Positions 1-7,519 of a DNA stretch of 64,000 bases are shown one piece after another. Position numbers and translations under genes: made by a program. Below the pieces are notes generated by a model that made no database searches, was not told the origin of the DNA, and worked only from the letters and a program-made list of their open reading frames with translations. The stretch's first letter is position 1. Each line of letters begins with the position of its first letter. The DNA is from Synechococcus sp. RedBA-s. Lineage in GTDB: Bacteria > Cyanobacteriota > Cyanobacteriia > PCC-6307 > Cyanobiaceae. Location of the stretch: positions 1 to 64,000 of the forward strand of contig NZ_JAGQBF010000009.1 of assembly GCF_024345495.1 (NCBI RefSeq). The letters run 5' to 3'.

Positions 1-96
1 CTCACGATGGAGCCGGGTCTGGGGATCCACTGGGGATTGGATTGGTTTCGCAGCCCCAAGCTCCCATGGCTCCCTGCCCACCCCATTGACTGAGAC

Positions 97-841
97 GCAT
101 GCTGTTGCAAGGGTTCTCAGACTTGTGTCGGGCAGTCAGCCTGACAACAGTCCTTGAGAAGCTGCAGAATCAGATGGGCTTTGCGTTCATTCTGACAGGT
201 TGATCCCAGCTTCTTCCAGAGGAAGGCGACAGTGTCGAGCCTGAGTACATCCACACCTTGATTAGGCTAGAACAGCACAATCGAAAGGATCTCGATAAAG
301 ACCTCGGGATTGCTGTAATTCAGATTCCACTGGTAGTCGTGAAATGCCGTCATTACCCAGCGCTTCATCTCCTCATTCCAGGTGAAATTGCCTGGATCGG
401 CTTCCGGGAAAACCATCAGCATACCCTGCTCAAACACATCCGGCACGGTCCTGTCCTCGAAGGTGAGGTCGTAGCCCTGGTGGCGGAGATCCCCATCCTT
501 CGCCTTCAAGGCCCATTCATACTCATCTGAAGTGTGCTTCAGTACGATATCCAGAACCAACAAAAACCGTTTTTCCTGAATTGCTCAGAGATGTGCTGAA
601 TGTCGTCAAGACTTCCAGCACGGCTATCGATTTCGCGGAAGTTACTGATGGCATAGCCGCCATCACTCTTGCCCACCGGACACTTCTGGATCGGCATGAT
701 ATGAACTATGTTCGCTCTCAACTCCTGGATGTAACTGATCTTGCTAGTCAAGTCCACCAGGCCATTGGCGAATCCATTGGTGGAAAGGGTCACGCCCGCC
801 CACTTCTGTGAAAGGAGCCAGTGATGATCCTGCTCGTACAT
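97..841 (-). pseudogene. Decayed amylosucrase (GH13) gene fragment
   Basis: The minus strand encodes pieces of an amylosucrase, which makes glucan from sucrose or cleaves it. From 841 downward one frame reads through KCPVGKSDGGYAISNFR, the GH13 block before the first catalytic barrel strands. Near 565, at a run of T, the reading continues in another frame with LDIVLKHTSDEYEWA and NFTWNEEMKRWVMTAFHDYQ. At 267-269 there is an in-frame TAG, after which NQGVDVLRLDTVAFLWKKLG, the catalytic-nucleophile region, still follows before the similarity fades near 100. The N-terminal and C-terminal thirds of a normal gene of about 640 codons are missing. At least one frameshift and one stop make it non-functional. 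It sits just downstream of spp and sps, an arrangement that fits a former sucrose gene cluster. Confidence 0.8.
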
Positions 842-933
842 CAGGACGTCAATGGTGGGAGAGGAGGGCCTCGAAAAGAGAATCGAATCGGCTGGTTCGA
901 GCGCTCCAAGGGCTTGGAGCCGGGGCGGGGGGT

Positions 934-993
934 CTGGATCTTGTCCTGGATCTGGGCCTGGATCTGGGACTGGATCTGGGACTGGGACTGCGA
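934..993. repeat. Five imperfect 12-bp tandem units
   Basis: The unit CTGGATCTGGGA recurs at 934, 946, 958 and 970, with a more diverged fifth copy at 982. It lies in the 238-bp non-coding stretch between the amylosucrase relic and spp. Nothing else is recognisable in that stretch. Confidence 0.8.
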
Positions 994-1056
994 CAGGGAC
1001 TTAGCCCCTGGCTTCTGTCTCGTAAAATCAGCGAGCAATGCCAACCAGTGAACGCG

Positions 1057-1086
1057 ATGCTGGTCTACAGAATGCTGGTCTACAGA
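1057..1086. repeat. Perfect 15-bp tandem duplication over the spp stop codon
   Basis: ATGCTGGTCTACAGA occurs twice head to tail, at 1057-1071 and 1072-1086. The second copy covers the minus-strand stop codon of spp (1080-1082), so the duplication placed a second copy of the end of the gene just downstream. Confidence 0.85.
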
Positions 1087-1919
1087 ATCCAGCCCTCAGT
1101 TTCAGGATGAAAGTGCACCAGACCTTCAAGTATGCCTGCGCTGTAATTACCATTCATGCCTAGGAAGTCGCCCTTGGCCACATACAACGACTGGTCGGTT
1201 CCCCGTTGGCTGGAGCCTTCGTCGGCATCCCGGAGCACATCCGGATGAGCATTGGCCACCAGAACAGAGGGTATGGGGCTCACCAGAATCGGAAGGTCAT
1301 TGCCGCTGTCACCAGCGAACACCGTGCTGGCGGGCCCAAATCCCCTCTGCTGCATCAAGAACTCCACAGCATGCAACTTGGTGGCCCGCTCGGGCAGGAT
1401 GTCGAGAAGGCCCACCTGAGCTTGCTCATCGACACTGTAGATCCAGCTGGATTGGGCCTTCAGCTCTTTGAGCCGGGCCTCCATCACCTGGCGCAGGCTG
1501 GCCAGATCAACGTCCAGGGGCAGAAAGTAGCTGAGCTTGTAGGTGCTCTGGCGATCCTGCCCCTGCAGGGTGAGGTCCTCGATGGTGGGGAAGGCCTTGG
1601 CAATCTGAGCGCTGCTCAGCCCAGGCCAGTCCCTGGCGATTTCATCCTCCCAGGTCTGGGAATAGATCCATTCCGCCGGGGGCTTCAGCCCGTACATGCG
1701 ACTGCCAACATCGCTGATCACCCAATCCGGTGTTGGGATGCCGAACTGCTCGATCGCCTGCTCCACCAGAGCCAGATGACGACCGGAGACGTAGGCCAGC
1801 GTCACCTCAGGCCGGGCCACCAGGGCAGCAAAGCGATCGCGGGCCAACGGCGACTCCAGGGGTTCGCCATTGGGAAGGAGGGTGCGATCAAGGTCCGTGC
1901 AGACAAGGATTCGATCCAT
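1080..1919 (-). CDS. spp: Sucrose-phosphate phosphatase (HAD-IIB)
   Basis: This 279-residue protein is a class IIB HAD hydrolase. Its likely reaction is removal of phosphate from sucrose-6-phosphate, the last step of sucrose synthesis in the cytoplasm. The N-terminal motif CTDLDRTLLPNG carries the nucleophile Asp9 and the acid/base Asp11. The motif FAGDSGNDLPIL near residue 200 supplies the magnesium-binding acidic residues. A cap domain lies between them. It starts 53 bp downstream of sps on the same strand, so the two are probably one operon. Unlike the phosphatase-like domain at the end of the sps product, all catalytic residues are present, so this is the working phosphatase. Family assignment is firm; substrate rests on context. 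Confidence 0.85.
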   Translation of the reverse strand: MDRILVCTDLDRTLLPNGEPLESPLARDRFAALVARPEVTLAYVSGRHLALVEQAIEQFGIPTPDWVISDVGSRMYGLKPPAEWIYSQTWEDEIARDWPGLSSAQIAKAFPTIEDLTLQGQDRQSTYKLSYFLPLDVDLASLRQVMEARLKELKAQSSWIYSVDEQAQVGLLDILPERATKLHAVEFLMQQRGFGPASTVFAGDSGNDLPILVSPIPSVLVANAHPDVLRDADEGSSQRGTDQSLYVAKGDFLGMNGNYSAGILEGLVHFHPETEGWIL

Positions 1920-1972
1920 GGGTCAGGGAGAGAAATGACTTGAGCGAATCGACCGGAGACAACGCTTCGGGA

Positions 1973-4111
1973 TCAGAAGAAGCCGTAGTGCCTGATTGCC
2001 TCGAGAATCCCCCAGCAGTGAGCCCCACTAGCGAAGTAGACCTGCTCGTTCTCACTGAGGATGGAGAGTTCCTCCTGGTGTCGGTTGGAAACCACCACAC
2101 CCAGGGTGTTGCCACTGAGCATGTCAGCGTCCCCTCCGGAGCCGCCGGTCACAAGCGTGCGATTTAGCGGAATATTGTATTGGTTGGCAACATAGCGCAA
2201 AGCCTGACCCTTGGAAGCCCGGGCCGGCACGATATCGAGATATTGGCCGAATGAGAGGGTGGCATTCACCGACAGTTCCTGCTGTCTAAGTAAGGCCTGA
2301 ATGTCTTCGAGGGTCGGTGCAAGTTCGGCGTCGTAGTAGTACGACAGCTTGAAGCGGCTCTGTTCATTCTTGGGCTGGGGGGACAGCCCAGGTAGAGACT
2401 CCAACACCCGGCGCAGCACCTGGGGGGTCCAAGAGTGATCGATGTGATGGCTCCAGGCAATATCTGCGAACAGCTCGGAGGTGTAATAGATTTCCGTTCC
2501 AAGGCTTGTGATCAGCACATCTGGAGTGGGGATGTTGTTGCGCTTGAGGATGGTCAGCACAGAATCCAGGCGCCGGCCTGTGGCGATCCCGAACAGGAAC
2601 TGGCGGCGATGGGTGCGTACCACTTTGGCGAATTGCTCCAGGGCCTCGGCATCGCCCATCAAGGTGTTGTCGATGGCCGTGAACAGGGCTCGGCTCCTGT
2701 AACTGCTGAACTGATGGGTGGCTGGGGGTTGGGCCAGCGGTTTCAGCTTCGACACCACCGGCTGCAGCATGGACAGATAGGCCTTGGCGTGGGCTTCCCA
2801 GGAATAGAAGCGTGCGATGTTGCGCAGTCCGTTGGCGGAAAGCTCATCCCAGCGGCTGGGCTTCTCCAGGATGGAGAGGATGGCCTCAGCGATGGCCTCA
2901 CGGCTGAGGGGATCCACCAGCAAGCCATTGTGGCAATTGCCGATGATGTCGACAGGACCACCATTTTCGGTGGCCACCAGCGGCAATCCGCTGGCGGCGG
3001 CCTCCAGCAGGGTGAGACCGAAGGGCTCGGTCAGGGCGGGATTGACGAACACCCCTTTGGTGGCGGCAGCCAGGCGGTAAATCTCAGGCACTTCATCGGC
3101 AGAGTGATGCTTGGGGAGAGCCACGCGCCCGTAGAGTTCATAGAGATCAATCACGCAGAGCAATTCGGTCAGCACTAACTGGGCCCCATCATTGAGCTCA
3201 CGAATGTCATCACGATTGCCCGCCACGATCACCAGATTGGCCAACTCCTGCAGGCGCTTGCTCTGCCCATAGGCCTCCAGCAGGGACACGATGTTCTTGC
3301 GTTCATCCGGCCGCGACAAGGCCAGAATCATCGGCTTTGTTGAATCACGCAGAAACAGACTGAGGGTGTCCTGGAAGTCTTTGGCGGTTGACGTCTGCCC
3401 CTGCGTAGGCGGGTAGAACTGCTCGAGATCGGTACCCGGCGCGATGACCGCCATCTTTTCAGGCGTGTAGTAATCGTAAAGCTCATACTGGCTCACGATT
3501 TCATTGCGCGTGCTGGTGATGACCAACTCGGCACAGCTGAGCGTGTCTTCCTCGGCACTGATCCGTGCCTGCATATGATAACGCTGCTCGATTTGTTCGA
3601 TGCCCATGCCGATGGCGAGCAAGCGGCGGTATTTGTCTCTGCCGAGGGAGTGACCCGTATGGATCAACGGCAGGCCGGTGAGATTCGCGAGGCGCACCCC
3701 CACATATCCAGCATCGGCGTAGTGGGTGTGAACGACATCAGGCATCTTCGGCTGCTCAGCCAGCCATGTGGAGAGGTGGTCAGCAAAGCTATCCATGTGA
3801 GGCCAGAGCTGCTCCTTGGGTAGGTACTCATTGGGACCTGCCTTGATACGTACAATATGAAGGTTCTCGCCCAGCTTCTCAACGGGAACCGCGTAGTCAG
3901 GACTGACATGATCATCCATGACCAACCGAGTGACCAGATCTACCCGCTCTACGCCATCCTGCTTGGCCAGTGCCTTGGCCAGTTCAACCACATATTTTGT
4001 CTGCCCCCCTGTGTCTGCATCACGCCCGAGCTCGAGATTCTGGCCTCGAATTAATCCATGCACACTGATAAGCAGGATGTAGAGCCCACTGGGGTTGGCC
4101 GCATCAACCAT
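1973..4111 (-). CDS. sps: Sucrose-phosphate synthase with inactive phosphatase-like tail
   Basis: This 712-residue cytoplasmic enzyme joins UDP- or ADP-glucose to fructose-6-phosphate. Residues 1 to about 455 form a GT-B glycosyltransferase: an N-terminal GLIRGQNLELGRDADTGGQ substrate loop, and a GT4 EX7E-type region around EPFGLTLLEAAASGLPLVAT. Residues from about 470 to 712 form a HAD phosphatase-like domain as in bidomain cyanobacterial SPS. In that domain the nucleophile position is Ala479 (AIDNT rather than DxDxT) and motif IV reads GGSGGDADML instead of GDSGND, so it cannot be catalytic. The start is the ATG at 4111. It precedes spp. Sucrose acts as a compatible solute in such organisms; no regulatory site was recognised upstream. 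Confidence 0.93.
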   Translation of the reverse strand: MVDAANPSGLYILLISVHGLIRGQNLELGRDADTGGQTKYVVELAKALAKQDGVERVDLVTRLVMDDHVSPDYAVPVEKLGENLHIVRIKAGPNEYLPKEQLWPHMDSFADHLSTWLAEQPKMPDVVHTHYADAGYVGVRLANLTGLPLIHTGHSLGRDKYRRLLAIGMGIEQIEQRYHMQARISAEEDTLSCAELVITSTRNEIVSQYELYDYYTPEKMAVIAPGTDLEQFYPPTQGQTSTAKDFQDTLSLFLRDSTKPMILALSRPDERKNIVSLLEAYGQSKRLQELANLVIVAGNRDDIRELNDGAQLVLTELLCVIDLYELYGRVALPKHHSADEVPEIYRLAAATKGVFVNPALTEPFGLTLLEAAASGLPLVATENGGPVDIIGNCHNGLLVDPLSREAIAEAILSILEKPSRWDELSANGLRNIARFYSWEAHAKAYLSMLQPVVSKLKPLAQPPATHQFSSYRSRALFTAIDNTLMGDAEALEQFAKVVRTHRRQFLFGIATGRRLDSVLTILKRNNIPTPDVLITSLGTEIYYTSELFADIAWSHHIDHSWTPQVLRRVLESLPGLSPQPKNEQSRFKLSYYYDAELAPTLEDIQALLRQQELSVNATLSFGQYLDIVPARASKGQALRYVANQYNIPLNRTLVTGGSGGDADMLSGNTLGVVVSNRHQEELSILSENEQVYFASGAHCWGILEAIRHYGFF

Positions 4112-4904
4112 GATCGCCTACCGAAAAAGTGATTCAAGAATTCTCGGCAACTGCTTTGGAGTGGCTGAGCGGGAATAGCCGTCCATGCCAATCGCTCGGA
4201 ACGCTGATGCGGAGATAGAAACTCGGAGGAGGAACCACAAAGACAAAACCTGGAGACAGCTGGGCGCGAGAACAGACCTCCCTTAACTTGTTCATCGTTT
4301 GATAATACATATAACTAGGCATTCCGTCAAGTCTTTATTGCAACGCCCGAATTTCCTCCAGAAATAGCGAACTCGAAGGCGTCTGCACAGAGAGGGAGAG
4401 AGGGGCCTCAGTCGCGGTCGCAGTCGCGGTCGGGGGACTTCTGCCGCTCACCCCTCGGGTTGTGGGGCGCCCCTGGCGGGAGCGGTGGTGTGTTGAGGCC
4501 TCCAGCCCTCGAGAACCGAGGCCAGGAGGCTGCGTATTTTCAGAGCCAACAGCACCAGCCTCTGCACCCAGCCCAGCTGGGCGGCTCACTCCATCCCAGG
4601 CTGCCGGCCACCGGTCCCGTGAGCAGGCCCATCAGCAGACGACGCGACAGGGGGTGCAGGGGTGGGCGGGATGTCCGCGATGCCCATCCGGGAGCCAAAC
4701 ACGACCCAGAAGCGAATCGGTTCCGCCACACGGAGGAGTGCACATCAAGGTAGTCGTCGTAGCGCTTGCGGGGGCGGGCCTCGAACTCACCGCTTCGCTG
4801 CAGCAGGTCGGAGATCGAAGGCAGACAGCAGGTTTTCAGTAGAGCCAGCCGCGGGGATCGTGTCATGTCCCAGGGGAAGCTGATCCCCGGCACCGGCGTC
4901 GAGG
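4112..4904. other. Long non-coding stretch upstream of sps
   Basis: Nearly 800 bp separate the sps start from the end of the ClC gene. It presumably holds the sps promoter. An AT-richer part at 4280-4335 is the best promoter candidate, but no clear -35/-10 pair was identified. It also holds a perfect 12-bp tandem pair (CAGTCGCGGTCG at 4409-4432) and a minus-strand open frame at 4540-4866 whose status is doubtful. Confidence 0.6.
4540..4866 (-). CDS. Doubtful small ORF or gene relic
   Basis: A 108-codon minus-strand frame beginning at an ATG at 4866. Its middle (SISDLLQRSGEFEARPRKRY) has a composition more like a real protein than the surrounding sequence, while its last third is Cys/Trp/Gly-rich and looks like read-through of non-coding DNA. 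It ends 38 bp before the ClC stop codon in transcription order on the same strand. No ribosome binding site or known family was recognised. It may be the remnant of a small gene. Confidence 0.22.
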   Translation of the reverse strand: MTRSPRLALLKTCCLPSISDLLQRSGEFEARPRKRYDDYLDVHSSVWRNRFASGSCLAPGWASRTSRPPLHPLSRRLLMGLLTGPVAGSLGWSEPPSWAGCRGWCCWL

Positions 4905-6203
4905 CTATCGAGTCAGGAACGCCTCCACCTGCGCCTCGTTCCAGCTGGGGCCGCCCAGCCAGCGGCCCATGGCCGCCGCGATGGCCGAAGCCGTGAGCAG
5001 CCACGGCAGCAGAGCGGCATTGCCCTGGAGGGTGAACACAAACAGAGCACAGAACAAAGGAGTGCGGCAGGCCCCGCTGAAGAGGGCCGCCGCGGCCACT
5101 CCCGCCAGGGCCGCCTGCTGCTGCTCCGGCAAGGCGCCGAGCCAGGGGGTCACCAGCACAGCCCCGAGGGTCATGGAGTCATGCATCAGCCCTCCGGGGG
5201 CCCCGATCGCAATGCTGAGCAGGGGTCCCAGCAGGCGCGGCAGAGCCGCCCACCACGCTGTTGCGGGTGCGCCCGCCAGGGCCGGTCCCAGGGCGAGCGA
5301 GCCGTCGTTGAGACTGAGGCCTCCGCTGAGCACGGCCAGCAGGGCGAGGCTCAGGCTGATCCCCACAGCGGTGAGCCAGCGGCTGCGGGAGCGCAGCCGC
5401 TGGGCCAGCCAGCCGGAGAGGGGGATGAGCAGGCGCACCAGCAGCACCCCCAGCAGGGCCGTGACCAGGGTGATCAGCAACGCCAGCGGTAGCAACTGCA
5501 ACTCCAGCGCCGCGCCCATGCCCTCTGCCAGGCGGGCCGGCTGACCCAGCCGCGAGTTGAGCGCTCCGCCGAGCCCCCCAAGGATCAGGGTCGGCACCAT
5601 CAGCGGCAAGCCATGGACAGCGCTGAGTTCCTCCAGGGCATAGGCGGCTCCCAGCAGGGGAGAGCGAAAGGCCGCCCCAAGGCCGGCGCCGCCCCCGATG
5701 GCGGCCACCAGGGCCACAGGCAGCTGCCGCAGCAGGAGGAAGCGGTGGCGCAGCGCCAGCAGCACAGAGGCGCCCAGGGCCGCGGACGGGGATTCGGTGC
5801 CCACGCTCAGGCCGGCCAGATGGGTGAGGGCCACCAGCGGCAGGCGTGCCAGCTGGCGCCTCAGCTCGAGGCTGGCGCCAGCCCTGGTTCGCTCTGCTTC
5901 GCCGCTGGCGTTCTGCAGCACCAGCACCCCGGTGATGCCACCACCACGCCCCGGTGCCAGGGGCCCCCAGGCGAGCACCAGGAACAGGGCCGTGCCCAGC
6001 ACCAGGGGCAGCAGCAGCCAGGGCCGCTCCGCCGGCCCGCCCGGAGTCCAGAGCGCCTGCAGGCGGAACCCCAGCTCCGAGAGCCACTGGTACGGAAGCT
6101 CCACCAGGCCAATGGCACAGCCGGCCAGCAGCAGCGTCAGCGACCAGGCCAGGGCCGCGCGCAGGCCGGTGGCAGGGGAAGGAGAAAGGCGTGGACCGTT
6201 CAC
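4905..6203 (-). CDS. ClC-family chloride channel/antiporter
   Basis: A 432-residue integral membrane protein with about ten hydrophobic helices. ClC signatures are present in order: GRGGGI at residues 85-90, GTESPSAALG at 135-144 with the gating glutamate at Glu137, and GAPGGLMHDS in the C-terminal third. There are no C-terminal CBS domains. It likely moves chloride or another anion, possibly exchanged for protons, across the plasma membrane. The GTG start at 6203 overlaps the TGA of the upstream MFS gene (GTGA), so the pair is translationally coupled. Whether it is a channel or an exchanger, and the ion, cannot be read from sequence. Confidence 0.88.
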   Translation of the reverse strand: MNGPRLSPSPATGLRAALAWSLTLLLAGCAIGLVELPYQWLSELGFRLQALWTPGGPAERPWLLLPLVLGTALFLVLAWGPLAPGRGGGITGVLVLQNASGEAERTRAGASLELRRQLARLPLVALTHLAGLSVGTESPSAALGASVLLALRHRFLLLRQLPVALVAAIGGGAGLGAAFRSPLLGAAYALEELSAVHGLPLMVPTLILGGLGGALNSRLGQPARLAEGMGAALELQLLPLALLITLVTALLGVLLVRLLIPLSGWLAQRLRSRSRWLTAVGISLSLALLAVLSGGLSLNDGSLALGPALAGAPATAWWAALPRLLGPLLSIAIGAPGGLMHDSMTLGAVLVTPWLGALPEQQQAALAGVAAAALFSGACRTPLFCALFVFTLQGNAALLPWLLTASAIAAAMGRWLGGPSWNEAQVEAFLTR

Positions 6204-7519
6204 CGGCTGGGAGCGAGGCGGCCGTAGGCGCGCACCAGCAGCACCAGGATCCCGCCAAGGGCCAGCAGGGCCAGGGCCAGGGGCACCTGGGAGCTGACCG
6301 GTATAGCCACCGCCATGGCCACCAGCAGGCCTGTCCCCTCCTGCTGCAGGAAGCCCGTGAGTGCCGTGGCCTGTCCAGCCTGGGCGGGGAAGGCCTGCAT
6401 CGGCATGGCCAGGCCGATCGGCACCAAGAGGCCGGCCCCCAGGGTGACCACGAGCATCGGCAGCAGCAGGGAGGCGGCATCGAAGCGGCCCGCCAACCCC
6501 AGCACCAGCATCAACCCCGCACCGGCCAGCACGGCGCCGAGCCCGCCGCGCAGCAAGCGCTCCTGGCCCAGGCCCACCACCCAGCGGCTCACGATGGCGG
6601 CGCCCAGCAGATAGGGCACGCTCAGGCTGAGGGAGATGGCACCGAACTGAGACGGGCTGAAGCCAAATCCCTGCTCGAAATCAAACGGACTGACCGCCCC
6701 ATAGACCACCATCAGCCCGGTGCCGAAGGTGGCAATCAAGGTGGGCACCAGGAAGCGGGAATCACGGGCCAGGCGGCCATAACCCAAGGCGATCCCGCCC
6801 AGGCCCAAACCTGCTCTCCGCTCTGTCGGGGGCAGTCGGCGGACTTGCTTGAGCCCACGGGAGAGCACCACTGCCGTGGCTGCCCCCAGGAGCGCCAGCA
6901 GCAGGAAATCGACGCGCCACGGGGCCACTCGGGCGATCAATCCGCCCAGGAAGGGCGCCAGGCCGAGGGCAATCGCATAGCTCATGGCCACGAACGACAT
7001 GGCCCGGGTCAGCAGCCGGTCGCTGAAGACATCGCGCAGGCAGGCCCGTGACACCGAGGTGCCACAGCCGGCGCCGATGCCCTGGATCAGGCGCATGATC
7101 AGGAATGGAGCAAAGCCCGTGACCACCACCAGCAGCAGGCTGGCCAGGCTGAACAGAGCAAGACCCGTGAGGGCCGTGGGCCGTCGTCCCCAGCGATCGG
7201 AAAGAGGTCCCCAGACCAACTGCGAGAGGCCGTAGCCCAGCGCATAGGCGGTGATCGACTCCTGACTGCCAGCGGCGCTCACCTGAAAGTCGCGCGCCAA
7301 CAGCGGCAGGGAGGGCAGATCGATGAACAGCCCCGACTGGCCCAGGAACGTGCCGGCGCAGCCGTAGAGAATCTGGCTTCGGTGCGCCGCCGCTGAAGTG
7401 ATGCCGGATCCTGCAGCTTGGCCTTGATCGTATCGGCGGCAACAAGCCGAAACCCTGCGGCAGGGCCTTTCTGGTGGCAGGGCGCGCCATTCTTGAAGGG
7501 TGGCCGCCGCAGCGAGCAT
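6200..7519 (-). CDS. MFS drug-efflux-type transporter (Bcr/CflA-like)
   Basis: A 12-helix major facilitator. The diagnostic loop between helices 2 and 3 reads WGPLSDRWGRRPTAL, and the first helix (GTFLGQSGLFIDLPSLPLLA) resembles Bcr/CflA proton-driven exporters. The frame is open up to 7828, but that would run deep into the divergent gene. The only ATG in a reasonable place is at 7519, giving 439 residues with an unusually long hydrophilic N-terminus of about 40. That start is 1 bp from a GTG at 7521 and inside the gene beginning at GTG 7500, so there is no room for two promoters. The stop overlaps the start of the ClC gene. The substrate is unknown. Confidence 0.82.
   Translation of the reverse strand: MLAAAATLQEWRALPPERPCRRVSACCRRYDQGQAAGSGITSAAAHRSQILYGCAGTFLGQSGLFIDLPSLPLLARDFQVSAAGSQESITAYALGYGLSQLVWGPLSDRWGRRPTALTGLALFSLASLLLVVVTGFAPFLIMRLIQGIGAGCGTSVSRACLRDVFSDRLLTRAMSFVAMSYAIALGLAPFLGGLIARVAPWRVDFLLLALLGAATAVVLSRGLKQVRRLPPTERRAGLGLGGIALGYGRLARDSRFLVPTLIATFGTGLMVVYGAVSPFDFEQGFGFSPSQFGAISLSLSVPYLLGAAIVSRWVVGLGQERLLRGGLGAVLAGAGLMLVLGLAGRFDAASLLLPMLVVTLGAGLLVPIGLAMPMQAFPAQAGQATALTGFLQQEGTGLLVAMAVAIPVSSQVPLALALLALGGILVLLVRAYGRLAPSR

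Noticed and set aside
581-811. Plus-strand 76-codon frame over the amylosucrase relic
   Set aside because: It is antisense to a recognisable protein relic and has no features of its own.
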